A DNA stretch of 64,000 bases from Agelaius tricolor (Eukaryota; Chordata; Aves; Passeriformes; Icteridae). The notes under the pieces were generated by a model. It did no database searches and was not told the DNA's origin. It saw only the letters and a program-made list of their open reading frames with translations. A program made the position numbers and the translations under genes. Of this stretch, positions 25,401-40,400 are shown one piece after another; position 1 is the first letter of the stretch, and each line of letters starts with the position of its first letter. Location of the stretch: the NCBI GenBank assembly GCA_023055355.1, contig JALJCS010000035.1, positions 806,001 to 870,000 of the forward strand. The letters are read 5' to 3'.

Positions 25401-28400
25401 AGAGGCTGTTCAGGGGAGGACTGTTAAAAAGCAAGGAAAAAAACCCCTCTATTTCAGTGGGAGGGAGTTCTTTAAAAACAGATTAAGTTTCAGCTGAGGT
25501 AGAATTTATTCCTCAGGCGCTCTCTGCCTCTCTTCCTGATTGAAACCAGGGATGGGAGAGATCCTGGTGTGCTCACTTTGGGGAGCAGCAGAAAGCACAG
25601 GGTGGGCAGTTTGATTGGAAGGAGAATCCCAACATGGTTTGGGTTGGAAAGGGGACCTCAAAGCCCCTCCAGTGCCACCCCTGCCATGGCAGGGACACCT
25701 CCCACTGCCCCAGGGACACCTCCCACTGTCCAGCCTGGCCTTGGGCACTGCCAGGGATCCAGGGCAGCCCCAGCTGTGCCAGGGCCTGCCCACCCTGCCA
25801 GGGACAATTCCCAATATCCCAATATCCCATCCATCCCTGCCCTGTGTCACTGAACCATTCCCTGGTCCTGTCCCTGCATCTCTCAGGCACAGCCACTCCC
25901 CATCCTTCCTGTGGGCTCCCTTCAGGCACTGGAAAACTGCAATCAGCTCACCCCAAAGCTTCTGTCCTGCAAGGGGAACATTAACCAGGAGAGAGCCCTG
26001 AGAGCACTGACTGCCCCAGCAGAGCACAGCTCACCCCAAAGGGAACAATTAACCAGGGGAGAACCCCAAGAGCACTGACTGCCCCAGCAGGACACAGAAC
26101 CCCAAAGGGAACAATTAACCAGGGGAGAGCCCCGAGAGCACTGACTGCCCCAGCAGAGCACAGCTCACCCCAAAGGGAACAATTAACCAGGGGAGAGCCC
26201 TGAGAGCACTGACTGCCCCAGCAGAGCACAGAGCCCCAAACTGCTCCTTCCTGCAGGGCTGGGATGTCCCTGGAGCTCAGCAGCCGCCCAAGGATCCCTG
26301 CAGGAGGAATGGACAGCCCTGGCACAGCCCTGGCACAGCCCTGGGACTGTCCCGTTCGGATTCCTCTCTCCTGGGCTCCAGCCTGCTCCAGGACACAAAC
26401 CAAGCACTCCAAGGTTTGTTTTGCAGCACAAACGGAGCTGAATGCAGGTCCCTGTTGCACAAGGCCAGGGGCTGTGCCAAACACGCCTCCCTCAGCCCCA
26501 GAGCCCCAGGGACCCCCCAGCCCAGCCTCCCTCAGACCCCAATTCGTTCCGGGAGGTGCTGCCCATGCCTCCCCTTTGTCTGCCCTGCTCGCAGGGCTGT
26601 TCTAACACAGGAGGGAGCTTTAACAAATCACTGCCGTGGCAGTGTCAAGCTGTCAACATGACCACAAGCCCAGTGTGGTTGTGAAAGGGCTGAGCTGTGA
26701 GAGCCTCAAGCCAGGAGCTTGTCAGGAGCCCCAGACCCAGCAGTGCTGGGCAGGAAACCATTGAGCAGCACTGTGCCCTCAATGAACCTGATACAGAGCA
26801 GCAGGAAGGAAGAACACTCAAAGATTCCTGAAGAAGAGAATAAAATGCTTCTGAGCTCCAGCCACAGGGAGATTTGAGAGCTGGAATGTCTACAAAGTCT
26901 GGTTTAGCTACTTAAACTTTACCAAAAGTGTGAAATAAGCTGTGTTCTACCTGGGAAGGGAATCCCACCTCAGGGAACACTCAGCTGCAGGAGTTTTACA
27001 AAGGAGTTTTACAAAGGACCCAGCCCTGGTGTGATGGTGCTCAGGGCAGCTGGGCAGTGACAGCAGCACGCCCAGAGCTGCTGCAGGACACACAGACACA
27101 CTGAAAACATTCAAACACTGCCACCAGAGCAAGGGGAAACAGGAACTGAAAGTGTTAGAGATGGCAAACTAAGAGAGGACTCGCCCTCTTCTTTTATTTT
27201 CAGGGGTTTTTCCCTTTTGGAGAAGAGCAGGAAAGTCATTTCCTTACACAAGATGTTTTAATTCACATTTTCCTTCTGACATCTCCTTCACAGGCCCACC
27301 AAAACAACCCGGGGGAAAGGTCAGGCACAGCTCTACATTAAGCAGCAAGGAAAAACAAGGCACATCCCACGCTGAGGACACGCTAATGGCCCTTCCGAGT
27401 CAACACTTCCCTAATTCACTTTTTAAGACTTTCAGTTGCAAATTTTTTATTCAGCTTTCACAGCACAAATAGCCACAAGAAAGCCACCCAAAGCCCCAAC
27501 TCGCCGTGTCAGGATTATTTGATATGAAGGTCACTTCCTCCAGCCCCAAACAAACTCCTTCAAACCCATTAAAAGACACAAGGAAAAAGGACAAGGAGCA
27601 TTTGTATCGATTTTAGGATATGAGACACGGGTCAAACGCCGAGTGCACAAAAATAATTCCTGCTTCTAGAGGAACAGAAAAGCACTAAACACTCAGAGGT
27701 GCCCTGTGCTGGCATCTGTGGGGTGCACCAGTTAATTTATGAAGACAGATTAACGTGCCCACAGACCCTCCAGCATTAAGGCAATTGTGACCTCTCCAGG
27801 TTGGCTGCCAATGTGATAGAGGTCCAAAAGAAATCACCCTGTTCTGCTGGGAAAGAACAATAAATCGGCTTCCTCGAATACAGTGGTTAAAGAATCCGAG
27901 TTCCTGACCCTGAATGTTTCCCTCGTAGGATGCTGTGCTGGAGGGAACAATCAGGATGACATTTGCTGAAACGTGGGGGATTTATGGCATAATAGGCTGC
28001 ACACATGTGCCAAAAGAGAAAAGAAACCCCTTAAATCCGAGCAAATCAAGATTAATTAGCTATTAAAATAGCTGGGAGAGCACGGTGCAGTACAGGTGGT
28101 GGAGCACAGCAGCTCCTCTCCCTGCACAGTCACTGCAGTTGTTTGGGGTCACGCCGAGCGTGGATCCGCGAGCGCACTCGCACTGGGAAAAGCCAGGATT
28201 GCTTCCCTCTGTCAGCTCCTGCTCCCCGCAGCTCCCCACGTTTGCACCTTCACAAACAAACCTCAGGCAGCCCTTTGATAGGAAGTGCCCCGAAGTGAGG
28301 AGGAAAATCCCCTTTTGCCTGGCTTTGATCAGCAGGACAGGCTGAGAGCGCCGGGCTGTTTGGACAAGGCTGCCGCTGTGCTGAGGAGAGGCCACGCTGC

Positions 28401-31400
28401 TCACAGCCACCTCCCCAGCCCAGAACATCCCCTCCAGCTCTCCCCCTTCCTCCAGCACGGTGCCTTTGTGTTTCCTGGCTGCTAATTGCAATTACAGGTG
28501 TCCCAAAGGCTGACAGATCTCATGTCTGAAATGGCAGCGCCGTGCTGGGACCGTGCGCGCCCAGCAGCACAAAGCAAACCCTGCTCCCCAGAAATCCCAG
28601 AAATCACAGCAGCACAAAGCAAACCCTGCTCCCCAGAAATCCCAGAAATCACAGCAGCAAAAAGCAAACCCTGCTCCCCAGGAATCACAGCAGCAAAAAA
28701 CAAACCCTGTGAGCAAACCCTGCTCCCCAGAAATCCCAGAAATCACAGCAGCAAAAAGCAAACCCTGCTCCCCAGAAATCCCAGAAATCACAGCAGCACA
28801 AAACAAACCCTGTGAGCAAACCCTGCTCCCCAGAAATCACAGCAGCACAAAGAAAACCCTGCTCCCCAGGAATCCCAGCAGCTCCACTCCTGTCCCTCCC
28901 CACCACCCCAGCAATGCCAACAGGTCAATACCCCACAATCTGCCCACTTTCCCTCCTAATCCTGCTTTTAAGCAAGGCTGTGCTTGCAGGAGATCTCAGC
29001 AGTGCATCCCCAAGGTCACGGAGAGCCTGAGGTGGAGCAGCTCCTGCTGGGTTTGTACAAGGAACAGCCAGGGCTGCCCAGGCAGGGGAACCATGAGCCA
29101 GGCTCCTTGCACAGCAAACCTGCCCTGGCTGTGTCCCTGCACAGCAAACCTGCCCTGGCTGTGTCCCTGAACAGCAAACCTTCCCTGGCTGTGTCCCTGC
29201 ACAGCAAACCTGCCCTGGCTGTGTCCCTGAGCAGCAAACCTGCCTGGGCTGTGTCCCTGCACAGCAAACCTGCCCTGGCTGTGTCCCTGCACAGCAAACC
29301 TGCCTGGGCTGTGGTCAGGCAGGACAGCCCCCACAGAGCCCCCTTCCCTCTCCCCCTGCACAGATCTTCACCCCACACTCCTCCATCCAGCTCTCCACGT
29401 CCCACACCCTGTAGGAAAACACTTCTTGCAGCCATGGCCTCTGTCCCCAGTGACCCTGAAAAGCTGAGCCACATCCCCCCTTCCAGGTGAGGGATCTGCT
29501 CCTTCTTCCCTCCAAAATCCTTATTCTGCAAACTACCAAGGGTAAACTACCAAGGGATTTCTTTTCACACCATTTCCAGCAGTTCTGTGTGCCCAGCAGG
29601 CACACAGTTAAACTCATTTCCAGCATTGTGGGCATCCCTTGGTTTGCTGTGCCCAGCAGGCACACAGTTAAACTCAAACTCATTTCCAGCATTGTTGGGG
29701 ATCCCTTGGTTTGCTGTGCCCAGCAGGCACGCAGTTAAACTCACACTCATTTCCAGCATTGTTGGCATCCCTTGGTTTGCTGTGCCCAGCAGGCACACAG
29801 TTAAACTCATTTCCAGCATTGTGGGCATCCCTTGGTTTGCTGTGCCCAGCAGGCACACAGTTAAACTCAAACTCATTTCCAGCATTGTTGGGGATCCCTT
29901 GGTTTGCTGTGCCCAGCAGGCACACAGTTAAACTCACACACATTTCCAGCATTGTTGGGGATCCCTTGGTTTGCTGTGCCCAGCCCAGGAACCTGGGACA
30001 CTGACTGGCCCCTGCTCCACACCTACAGCTGGCAGGGAGCCCTCTCCTTAGGTCACCCCAGCCTGGGAAAACTTCAGCTATTGACAGACAAAATAATGAG
30101 CACAGGCATTATTACTGAGCATATTGACCTGTGGAGAGGCACAGACCAGCTGCCACAGGGCACCAAACACTGAAACTTGGGCAGGAGGAAGTGCCTCCTC
30201 CCCAGGCCTCTGGAAGCCTCCTTTGATAGAAACTCTTTTCACTCAGCTGTTTCCAGGACATTTGAGCTGTTTGTTAACCTCAGCATCCTCTGCCACTCAC
30301 CTGGAGAGGGGAGAAGCTCCTGGATCCACTCCTGTAGCTCCTGAGCAAACTGGGACTTGCCTCACTCAGAAAAAGGGGCTGCCCAGCAGAAACCCCCATG
30401 TGCACACCCTGACCCCAGCTCACAACACTGCCAGGCAAAATCAGCAGGGAAAAGCTTCCAATCCTCCCCAAAAATCACTTGTGCAATGCCTCCCTGTTCA
30501 GGGAACGATGAAAGGGATGCAGTTAAATCCACCACCACCCCACCACGGAGGACTGGCAGAACTCACGCTCAGGGCTTTGCATTTCCCAAAAATCCACCCA
30601 GAAGTGAGGGCAGATTGCTCCTGCCCAGTGTGGCAGAGGCAGCACCTTGCCCTGGTTACAGCCTCCTCACTCCAGCACTGACGGACACATTAATTGGAGA
30701 CAGCTGCAGGGAGAGCTCTCCTAACGACATGATTCATTAGTTTTCATAGATAATTACATCTGCTCATGGCCCCACACTGAATCATTCATTTAGGGAATTT
30801 TTGGGGCATTAAATTTAAATGCAGTAATCAGATTTGTTAATCCGTGGGACAAGGCAAACCAAACACAATTTTATTCAGGGGATTGTTTATACTTTCAACA
30901 TTGACAGGAATTCAGCAGCAGGAAAAAATTAGCAGCACAATGTATGCTCACAAAGGTTAGAAATTATTAATGGTGATCTCCCCCACTCCCCCAGTGCTGC
31001 TGACCAGCCTGGGCAGATTTCTTCCTTCTCCTGGACTGCAGGTTCCTTCCCTCAAGCATCTTTGTGCCCTTGCTCAGAATACACCGAGGTTTTCTGATGA
31101 TTTTTTGACAATAGGATCTTTCCATAGAATGAAAGAATGAAAATAATTGGTACTTGGGTTTGCCACTCTCTAGATTCAAAATACAGCTGGTTTTTGATTG
31201 TTGGTGTATTATACATTAAACAATCAGTTTCAAGCATGGTTTAGCTGGGTTTATTACTCTGAAATAGCAGCACATATTCACAGATAGAAACCCCAGAAGG
31301 ATCTGCAGATCCAGGCCAGTTTCCTCCCTATCAAGTCACAAACTTTTTACTGATCTGAACTCCACTTTAAAAACTGATCATTTTTGCCCATTTTTTTTTC

Positions 31401-34400
31401 TGGAAGCTCCTTTGGAATTTTTCATCTCTCAGTTAACAGAAGAAAAAAAGTAAAGTAATTTTCTCATCTGTACTATTTATGGTCAATTCATTCCCATTTT
31501 TTCTTGAACCAATATCCTCCTTCAGCTTCACTAGTTTTTTTCCCTCCCCAATATTTTACTGCCAAAACACGAACAGAAAGCAAACCATTATCTGCAATCC
31601 ATCCCCAGCTGGCCAGACTGCACAGCCCAGATACCAGAGCCCTCTCTGTGCTTCCCCACTGACCTCCACAGCCCCACTTCTCCCCTGCACCTCCTTCTCC
31701 TCCAATTTATCCTTCTCAAACAAGCAGCAGGAGGCTCAGAGAGCATTTTTCCCAAAGCTGTGTCCAGGTGCAGTGGTTTGTGTGCCACCTGCTCCACCGC
31801 ATTTTCTCTCCCCATCAAACCAGAAAAGATCAGGTTGGGTTTGGGATGAGCTCAGGATAAGCTCAGGCCATTGCTGCAGCTCAGTGGATCAAGAGCAAAC
31901 TCAAAGCTTGATCCTCACAGCATTTCATCCCTCCACCCTCATCACACCATCACCTGAAAACCACCTGAAGAAAGGAAGGATCTGGCAAGAGGAACCTCAT
32001 GGCACACCCAGGATCCACAGCTGCCAGCAAATCAGCCTCAGAGAGGAGCAGCTCAGGCTCACCAGCACCATCCAGGGAAATGCCCTTTTTGGGGGGCCCA
32101 GAAACAAAGGGCAAGGTGAAAACCCTGCCCAAAGCCACCCAGGAGTCCCTGGGCAAGCCAGGAATGGGCAGCAGAGCAGAGCAGAGCTGCCACTGGGTGT
32201 GCAGTGTCTGGGGTCTGTGTACAAATCATGAACAGGACAGGACTGCCAGGAATGTGCCTTGAGCTGTTGGATTTTCCAGCCTCAGCCTCATTCCATGGCT
32301 ATGACAATGGGAAGATGCCAGCAGCTCACATCCCAGGCAGCAGACACAGAACTCAATGTCACAACTCACTTTATGAGTTTTCTGACCAATCCCACAAAGC
32401 AAAAGCACATTGACAGTAGTTCCATCCAACCACTGTAAGCACAGGTACCTTTGGTTAAACAATGCTTGCTTATTTCAAATACAATACCTGCTTGTGAGCC
32501 TTCAAACACAATGCACAGAGCTCCATTACTGAGCTTAGAACTCCCCAATATCTCACTGGATAAACTTTTCTGCAGCTGAGGGAGTTATTCTAGACAAATG
32601 TTAATACACAGACCATTGTTCTATTTGTCCTTTTCTACTTTTTACATCATTTTTCTGCTGCCCAATCTCATGGCTGCTGCTCAGCTCCAATCCCAGTTCT
32701 GCTGTCTCTGAGGCTGCCTTTTGCAGCTTTCCCAAACCCCTCTGATTTTGTGGATTCCCACATACAGGAGAGAGCACCTTGGATATCACAGCCTGGACTC
32801 CTGTGCACTCCCAAGCTGCTGCTGAGAACTGACATGAATGTGCATTAATGTGAGATTAAACCTGAGATCTGCTCCTCTGCTGAAGCTGCACCTACGCAGT
32901 CGTATTTATTCTTGTTGATGTTTGGGGAGACAGGGGATTGCTCCATGGAAGCTGGAACAAATTAATATTGCCCTGAGAATTATTATTTTAAGAGAAAGCA
33001 GCAGCAGAAGCACAAAGGGAAGCCAACAGCTTCTATTTTCTTTGAGTGAAGTGTCTGACAACACACAGTATATGTGTCAGGATCCATCCCAAAGGCACAC
33101 AGTGACAAGCTCCTGGTGAGGCTGTTCCTGGACAGCATCCCAGCCCTGCAGCCACATCCCCAGTTCTGCAGGGCTCCCAGAGAGACCCTGGAGGAGCAGC
33201 ACCCGGCACACTCCTGTCCCTGCAGCCCTTGTTTGTGTAACTGGAGACCTGTCAGGCCCTCTCTGCCTGATTTAAGCTCTGCCAGTGTTAGAGAGAAAAC
33301 AAAGAACAAAGATGCTGAGCTATCCATCATCCCAGCAGGCCCCTGGGGAGCAGCTGCAGGAATGCACTGGCCCAGGGCAGCCTCCCTTCCTGAGCACAGC
33401 AGAGCCCTCAGAGAGGAGTTCACCTCTGCTGCTGCCTGGAGAGGCTCCTGGGGCAGAGGCTGGACAGTGTTAAAGGGATAAAATTTAATACAGGGATTTA
33501 TTGAAAGGCCTCAAAGGATGCACCTTGGGCAGTGCAAGAGCCCAGGCAGGGCTGCACCCAAGGTGGGCCCAGGATGGACTCAGAGTCAGGAGTTTTCACC
33601 CTTTGATGAGTTCTGCTCCATTTCCACGCTGGGGTTCAGTGCCCAATCCCAGCTCCAGGGGATGCAGTCCCACCCTCCCAGGTTGCTCTCCTCCATTCCC
33701 TGCTGTTTGCACTTTTTGGGGCTGAGGCTGCAGCGGTGTCCTTGGTTCTGGGGCTGGAAAAGGATTGTTCTGTGTGCCTGAGCTGGGAGGAGACCTTGCT
33801 GACACTTTCTGTGCAGTTCAGAGTCACCCACTAAGGCAGCAGAGAGGCTGGAAAATGAAAGCTCAAACCTGAGGCATCACTTCCAGCCAGGCCAGGGCTC
33901 AGCAGCCCCAGGACAGGAGCAGAGACCCTCCCTGAGGAGCTGGGGCTGCTGGAGCTGCTGAGGCTCCCCTGGCGTGCAGCACCAGGGCTGGGCAGCAGCT
34001 CTTCCTCCTCCTCCTCCTCCTCCTCCTCCCCTCAGCAGCACTACCTTGTCTTCCAACAGTTGGGCAATTGTCTGCAGAAGCCTAAGAGGGGAAAAACACA
34101 TTCCTGTGAAACAGCATCACTGCCAGGCCCAGGGCTGCAGGATCATCCAGCCTTGCTGCTGACCCCATGCTTAAAAAGCACCTTGAAAATAAAACACAGC
34201 CATTATTTCAGGCAGTGTTAAAGCAAGAAAAGCAGGACCCTCTCTTTACAAAGGACACAATGTACCTTTGGGCTTCTAACTCTCCTTTTTCAATGTTCTG
34301 TGGGGTTTTTTTCCTCCTGTGCTTCTCTCCTACGTGGAAGGGATGAAGCAATGCTGGGGAGGTGGTGCTGAGGACAGTTTAAGTGTGCATGAGCCGGCTG

Positions 34401-37400
34401 TTCACTCCAGCTCAGCACTTGTGGGATCACCCCGAGCTCCTTCCTGCAGCAGCCCTTCATGAATTCCAGCTGGAGCCTCCTTTTTCTTCCCCCAGGGCCA
34501 AAGGGAAACTCTCTGATATTTTTCATGTTTAGGATGTGGGGAAGGACACGCAGGAACATTGGAACAGATTAAATTGCTGAATTTCTCATCCCCCCACTCC
34601 TCCCCCTTTTTTCCCAGAAGAAGGGAGTTTTCCAACCCCTAGGACAGCCCAGAAGAGCAGAGTGCATGGGAACAGCACCACCAAACCATGGACCAAACCC
34701 TCTGAGCAGCACACAGGAGCCACCTCACTCTCACAGCAGCCACCACCAGCTCCACTCCCACCTCAGCTGGTGCTAAAACCATTTCTGCTTTGGGGCAGCA
34801 ACAGGAAAGCCACAGACATCTTCTATGGAAAATCCTTTCCTTGGGATTTTCCTTAGGAAGCTGAGAGGCCTCAAAACCCAAATGTAACCAATGGTTATCT
34901 GCTGCTGTGGGATGCAACAGGTGCATCTGGGATTGGGCTCATGTGGTTGTTTCTAATTCATGGCCAATCACAGCCCAGCTGGCTCAGACAGAGAGCTGAG
35001 CCACAAACCTTTGTTATCATTCCTTCCTATTCTATTCTTAGCCAGCCTTCTGATGAAATCCTTTCTTCTACTCTTTTAGTACAGTTTTAATGTAATATAT
35101 ATGATAAAATAACAAATCAGCCTTGTGAAGCATGGGGTCAGATCCTCATCTCCCCCCTCACCCTCAGACCCCAGAGCACACGGGCACAGAGGAGGAGCAT
35201 CCTCTGCAGGAGGGAGCACAGAGCCACTGGCCCTGCAGCCTGGGGACAGCTTTGGCTCCTCACTCACAGCTTTGGGCAGGGAGAGCTGCTGCCAGCAATG
35301 ACACATTTTACCCAGGATCTCCTGAGCACAGCTAAATTTGGAGAATTCCGTGTTTATCACCACTGCTTTGATGCAGAGACACCAGAGGATGTGAGGGAGC
35401 TTCAGTGGAGCAGCCCTGGCCAGCCCAGGACACTGGGGCAGGATGGAGCTGTGCCTGTGGCTGATTTTCACACAATCCCTGTTAGTGAGAACTTCTGGAG
35501 AGCCTCCCCCTTCCAAAACCCAAACCTCTCTCTGAGGCAGCAGTGCCAGCCCGTTTATGAGATGTTTTTATCCCGAGCTGAAGGATGGGGTTTGGCTGTG
35601 TTTGTGCTTGGCAGTGTCTGTACTTTTGGATGATTTTAGGCAGACAACATCTGCTGCCTTTAATGCCCAGCTGCTCTATTTAATCCCTGTTAAAACTGGT
35701 TTTCCCCTTCCAATTTCTTTAAACACTACTGGGAGGCTTGTTTGAAACACATCCCTTGTAAAGGCTCCTGGCAACTCTGAAATGAGAGTTTTCCTTAATC
35801 TTCCTGCTAACTTCAGGGGATAAACTGCTCAGCTGCCACCATCTCACAGTGTGGGTGATGCTAATGAGCTGGAGGGGCAGCCAGGCAGCAGAAACCCCAA
35901 AATCCCATCCCCTTTCCTTCTGCCCTCACCCCAACAGGGCCTCCTGAGGAGCTCTGACAGAGCTGCAGCCCCCAGGGCCTGCAGGAGAGCCCAGCACCTT
36001 CCAGCAAACACTGATGGAGATCTGCTAATTAGGGACCTCCTCACCAGGAGTGTGATGGTATCAAGGGTCCAGCAGGGCCTGGAGAGCAGAGAAAGCTCCT
36101 GGGCATTCTGTGCATGGGCCTGGAGAGCAGAGAAAGCTCCTGGGCACTCTGTGCATGGGCCTGGAGAGCACAGAAAGCTCCTGGGCATTCTGTGCATGCA
36201 CCTGGAGAGCAGAGAAAGCTCCTGGGCATTCTGTGCATGCACCTGGAGAGCAGAGAAAGCTCCTGGGCATTCTGTGCAGGGACCTGGAGAGCAGAGAAAG
36301 CTCCTGGGCATTCTGTGCATGCACCTGGAGAGCAGAGAAGGTTCCTGGGCATTCTGTGCATGGGCCTGGAGAGCACAGAAAGCTCCTGGGCACTCTGTGC
36401 ATGCACCTGGAGAGCAGAGAAAGCTCCTGGGCACTCTGTGCATGGGCCTGGAGAGCAGAGAAGGTTCCTGGGCCTTCTGTCCTGCCCCAAACTGGGACCT
36501 GTGGCCTCGGTGCCTCAGAGCCCACCCATCACTTTTTATCACAAAGGTATCACTTGAATCCCCAGCCTGAGCCTGGAAAAAGGCTGTCAGGCACACATGT
36601 TTCACACTAAAGACTGGCCCCAAACCAGCATTTTTCAGCAAACTTGGTCCTGTAAGAGAATTTCCAACAAAATTCTGAGATCAAACAGCCCTGGAGCTGT
36701 TTCAGCACAGTGATCCAGGAGCCAAAAGCCAGATTTGATTGTGCCCCTGCACTCTGATGCCAGACACCTCATGGCATGGGACCTCATGTACCTCGTGTGT
36801 GATTTATTCCCCTCATGCTGAAGTGTTCCTTGTAAAAGTGCTGGGAGAAAGGAAAGTGGAATTTTGTCTGCTTCCACATCCAAGAGCTGCTCTGCCGTTG
36901 TGCTGCAGGATTATTCCAGTCACTGGTGGCTGCAAGGAGCAGCTCAGTGGGAACAACCAGTGACCCCCTCCCTGCCAGAGCCCCTGGGCCCACAGCAAAG
37001 GCCTGGCTCAGGCAGCAGGACAGAGTTTCCCACAATACATGGCACACACAGGGCAACACCCACACCAACCTGCTTGGGGGTGCACAGGCATGAAACACAT
37101 TTCACACCTCAGCAATTCAGACAAAAACGTTACACCCAAGCTGGCAGGGAAGGTATTTTATAGTCATCTATAGCTTTAATTGTTCCAGCATCATGATTTT
37201 ATCAGTTTTTAAGTGATAAAGGGATGCTCTAAGATAATAACTTCACCATTTTAGCAGAATGCCACCTTAATGTCGCATTAATTTTGGTTCTGACAGGAAG
37301 CACCTGCCCCAGCTTTCCCTCTGCCTCCATCAAGCTACCCTGGCATTAAACAGAAAAACCTGACACAGCACAGGCCAAAACCCCTCTGTGAAAAATCAGC

Positions 37401-40400
37401 TCCCACCAACACTGTGGGCACAACCTGGACCTTCAAACTTCCTTAACCTCGAAATGAATGGCAAATCCCCCCCAGAGCTGCAGCACGGGTGGGCTCAGCC
37501 CCAGCTCCTGGGAGGGACAAACTGGGACTGGGCAGGGCTGGGCAGCAGCCCCAGCTGGAACAGCCCCACCCAGGCACCCCAAAAGCCAGGGCAGCACCGC
37601 CAGGGACTGCACACAAAGGCAGAGAAGCAATAAATGGTGCTCAGGAGAGGAGATGGGAGAGGGGATGAGCCCCTGGAGGTGATGGGAAAAGCAGGAGGAT
37701 GTGCTGGAGAGCCCTGAGCAGCTCGGGCTGAGCCAGCCCAGTTCAAAGCACTCCTCAGATTCCAGCAATGCCTCAGGAGCACAGCGTGCCCAGGAACGTG
37801 GTTTGTGCTCCTCTCCTGAGCTGGAACTGTGCAGCCTCCAGCCCTTCTGGGAAATCCATTAGGAGCCCATGCAGTGCCCAGCAGCCCTGAGTGAGATCAC
37901 CACGACCCAGGAGCATCTGCTCCCCTCCAGAGCCTGGGGATCACCTCCTCTCCAGCAGGGCTGCCACAGCAGCTCCTCCTGTGCATGCCCCACAGCCAGG
38001 GACACCCTAAAACCTCCACCATAAACCCTCTGAGAAGGGCAAGGCACGGAGGAAGCACTGGAGTCAGAGCCTTCCATGTACACACTGAAGTAGAAACCAT
38101 CAAGCTGTATTTCACTGCCACAAATAGCAAATATTTAAAAATAAAATGTTATTTTTAGCCTAAGTGGTGCTTAAGGACTGGGGAATAAAACATTGCCCAG
38201 AGACAGGGAAATGTCACCACGAGGAAACGCTGAAGCAGCCCTGTCCTGCTCACTGAGCTCAGGGCACACAGAAACCATTTGGGATCCTGGCTCAGACCTT
38301 CAAACCCTCCCCGATTCAGCCAAACCTTCCTAACTCAGCCAAAAACCAGAGGAGAGTGGGTCAGGTGCAACACCTGGGTGTATCCACAAGGGCAAAATAA
38401 ATACAATTTATTTATACAATATAACTCACACAGCAGTTTCCTAGCTCCCCTAGCAAAGGCTGCTCTGCACAGGGCACTCCATCCCCTGCCCTTCTTTGCC
38501 ACGAGCAGGATGGAAATAGAATATAGCTGGATGGGATATGGAACTCCAGCTGCTCCCAGACAGGTGGGGATTGAGCAAAAAGGGGCTGGAAAGGAGAACA
38601 GAGCAGGCTTGGCCCTCCCTGCTCCTTTCTGACACATGACAGACATCCTGAGAAAGCAGCCTGGGAAAATAAAGCCCCTTCCACAGTCCCAACTTGAGAT
38701 TTTCTTGAACGGAGGAAAAGCAAAACGAACATGGAAAAAAATCATCAGTGTTTTGAAATATCTACAATTACAGTTAGGTTTTGTTTTCTTTTCAAACAGC
38801 TTAAATCAAATGCCTGAAGAAGCAGATGGGAAACTCTCATGTGCTAAAAGTTGAGGCTTCTACCAGAGCTCTCCATTAGGAGACAAAAGACAAGGATTAG
38901 CAAGGAAGATGTTTGAGATCGTAATTCTTATCAAAAAATCCTGAAAGGCTTAAAAGCATTGGAAGCTCATTTCCCCAGCAGCTCTGGTCCCTGGTCAGAC
39001 AGATGGAGGGAGACAGCTTCCCCCTCCCCAGCACGGCCTGGGCGAGGTAGGGATTGACTAACTGTGGAAAAATCCACATAATTGAGAAGACAAATGTTGA
39101 ACAGTTATTTTACAGCCTGAACTATTGAAGGAAAAAGGCTGCCCGTGCCAAGGGGCCAGCCAGGCTCATTGTGTGTGAGCAGCCCCGGGCAGCAGCGGGG
39201 ATTTCACCCCTGCCAGGTGCAGCCCCAGGGCTGCAAACTGCCCTGGGAGCAGCAAAATCACCCCTGGGAGCAATAATCACCCCTGGGAGCAATAACCTCT
39301 GCAAACACCCCTGGGAGCAACAAATAAACACCCCTGGGAGCAACAAATAAACACCCCAAGGGGAACAGCAGCAAATAAACACCCCTGGGATCAACAAAAA
39401 ACACCCCTGGGAGCAGCATCCTCTGCAAACTCTCCTGGGAGCAGCAAAATCACCCCTGGGAGCAGCTAAAAACACCCCTGGGAGGAGCAAATAAACACCC
39501 TGGGAGCAGCTAAAAACACCCCTGGGAGCAACAAATAAACACCCCATGGGGAACAGCAGCAAAAACACCCCTGGGAACAGCAGCAAAAACACCCCTGGGA
39601 ACAACTGCTAAAAACACCCCTGGGAGCAGCAAATAAACACCCCTGGAACAACAAATAAACACCCCTGGGAACAGCAGCAAATAAACACCCCTGGGAGCAG
39701 CATCCTCTGCAAACTCCCCTGGGAGCAGCAACTAAAACCAGCCCTGGGAGCAGCAAAACCAGCGCTGGGAGCAGCAGCAGCAGCAGCATCCCTGCATCTC
39801 CCCTGCACCCAGCAGCAACACCCAGCCAGCAGCACAAGCCCTGCTGAGCCCCTGGCTGCCCCCCATGCTCTGTTTCCAGTCAGCTTTTCTATTTTCAGAT
39901 TCTGTGCTGCTTTAGAGTGTGGGTCTGAGCTTCCTGTCAGGGGATGTGAGCCCTGCAGGGAGACAAAACAACTGCAGCTCCAGCTGGGCACCAAGGACAG
40001 GTGACAGGCACAGGACAGAAATGTGGATTGAGGAGAGAAAACCAAAAAGGATGGGACTGCATGGCTAACCCAGCCCAGCAGAGCCTGACAGGCTGTAAGG
40101 GAGGGAAATCCAGCCTAAGAAAGCCTGACAGGCTGTAAGGGATGGAAACCCAGCCCAGCAGAGCCTGAGAGGCAGCACAGGGATGCAAACCCAGCCCAGC
40201 AGAGTCTGACAGGCTGTAAGGGATGGAAACCCAGCCTAGCAAAGCCTGACAGGCTGTAAGGGATGCAAACCCAGCCCAGCAAAGCCTGACAGGCAGCACA
40301 GGGATGCAAACCCAGCCTAGCAAAGCCTGACAGGCTGTAAGGGATGCAAACCCAGCCTAGCAAAGCCTGACAGGCTGTAAGGGATGCAAACCCAGCCCAG

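Noticed and set aside
33596..33805. A 69-codon frame found identically at 33596-33805 (minus) and 54409-54618 (plus)
   Set aside because: The identity comes from the near-identical LTR pair. The other two copies do not keep the frame, so it is not a conserved small protein.
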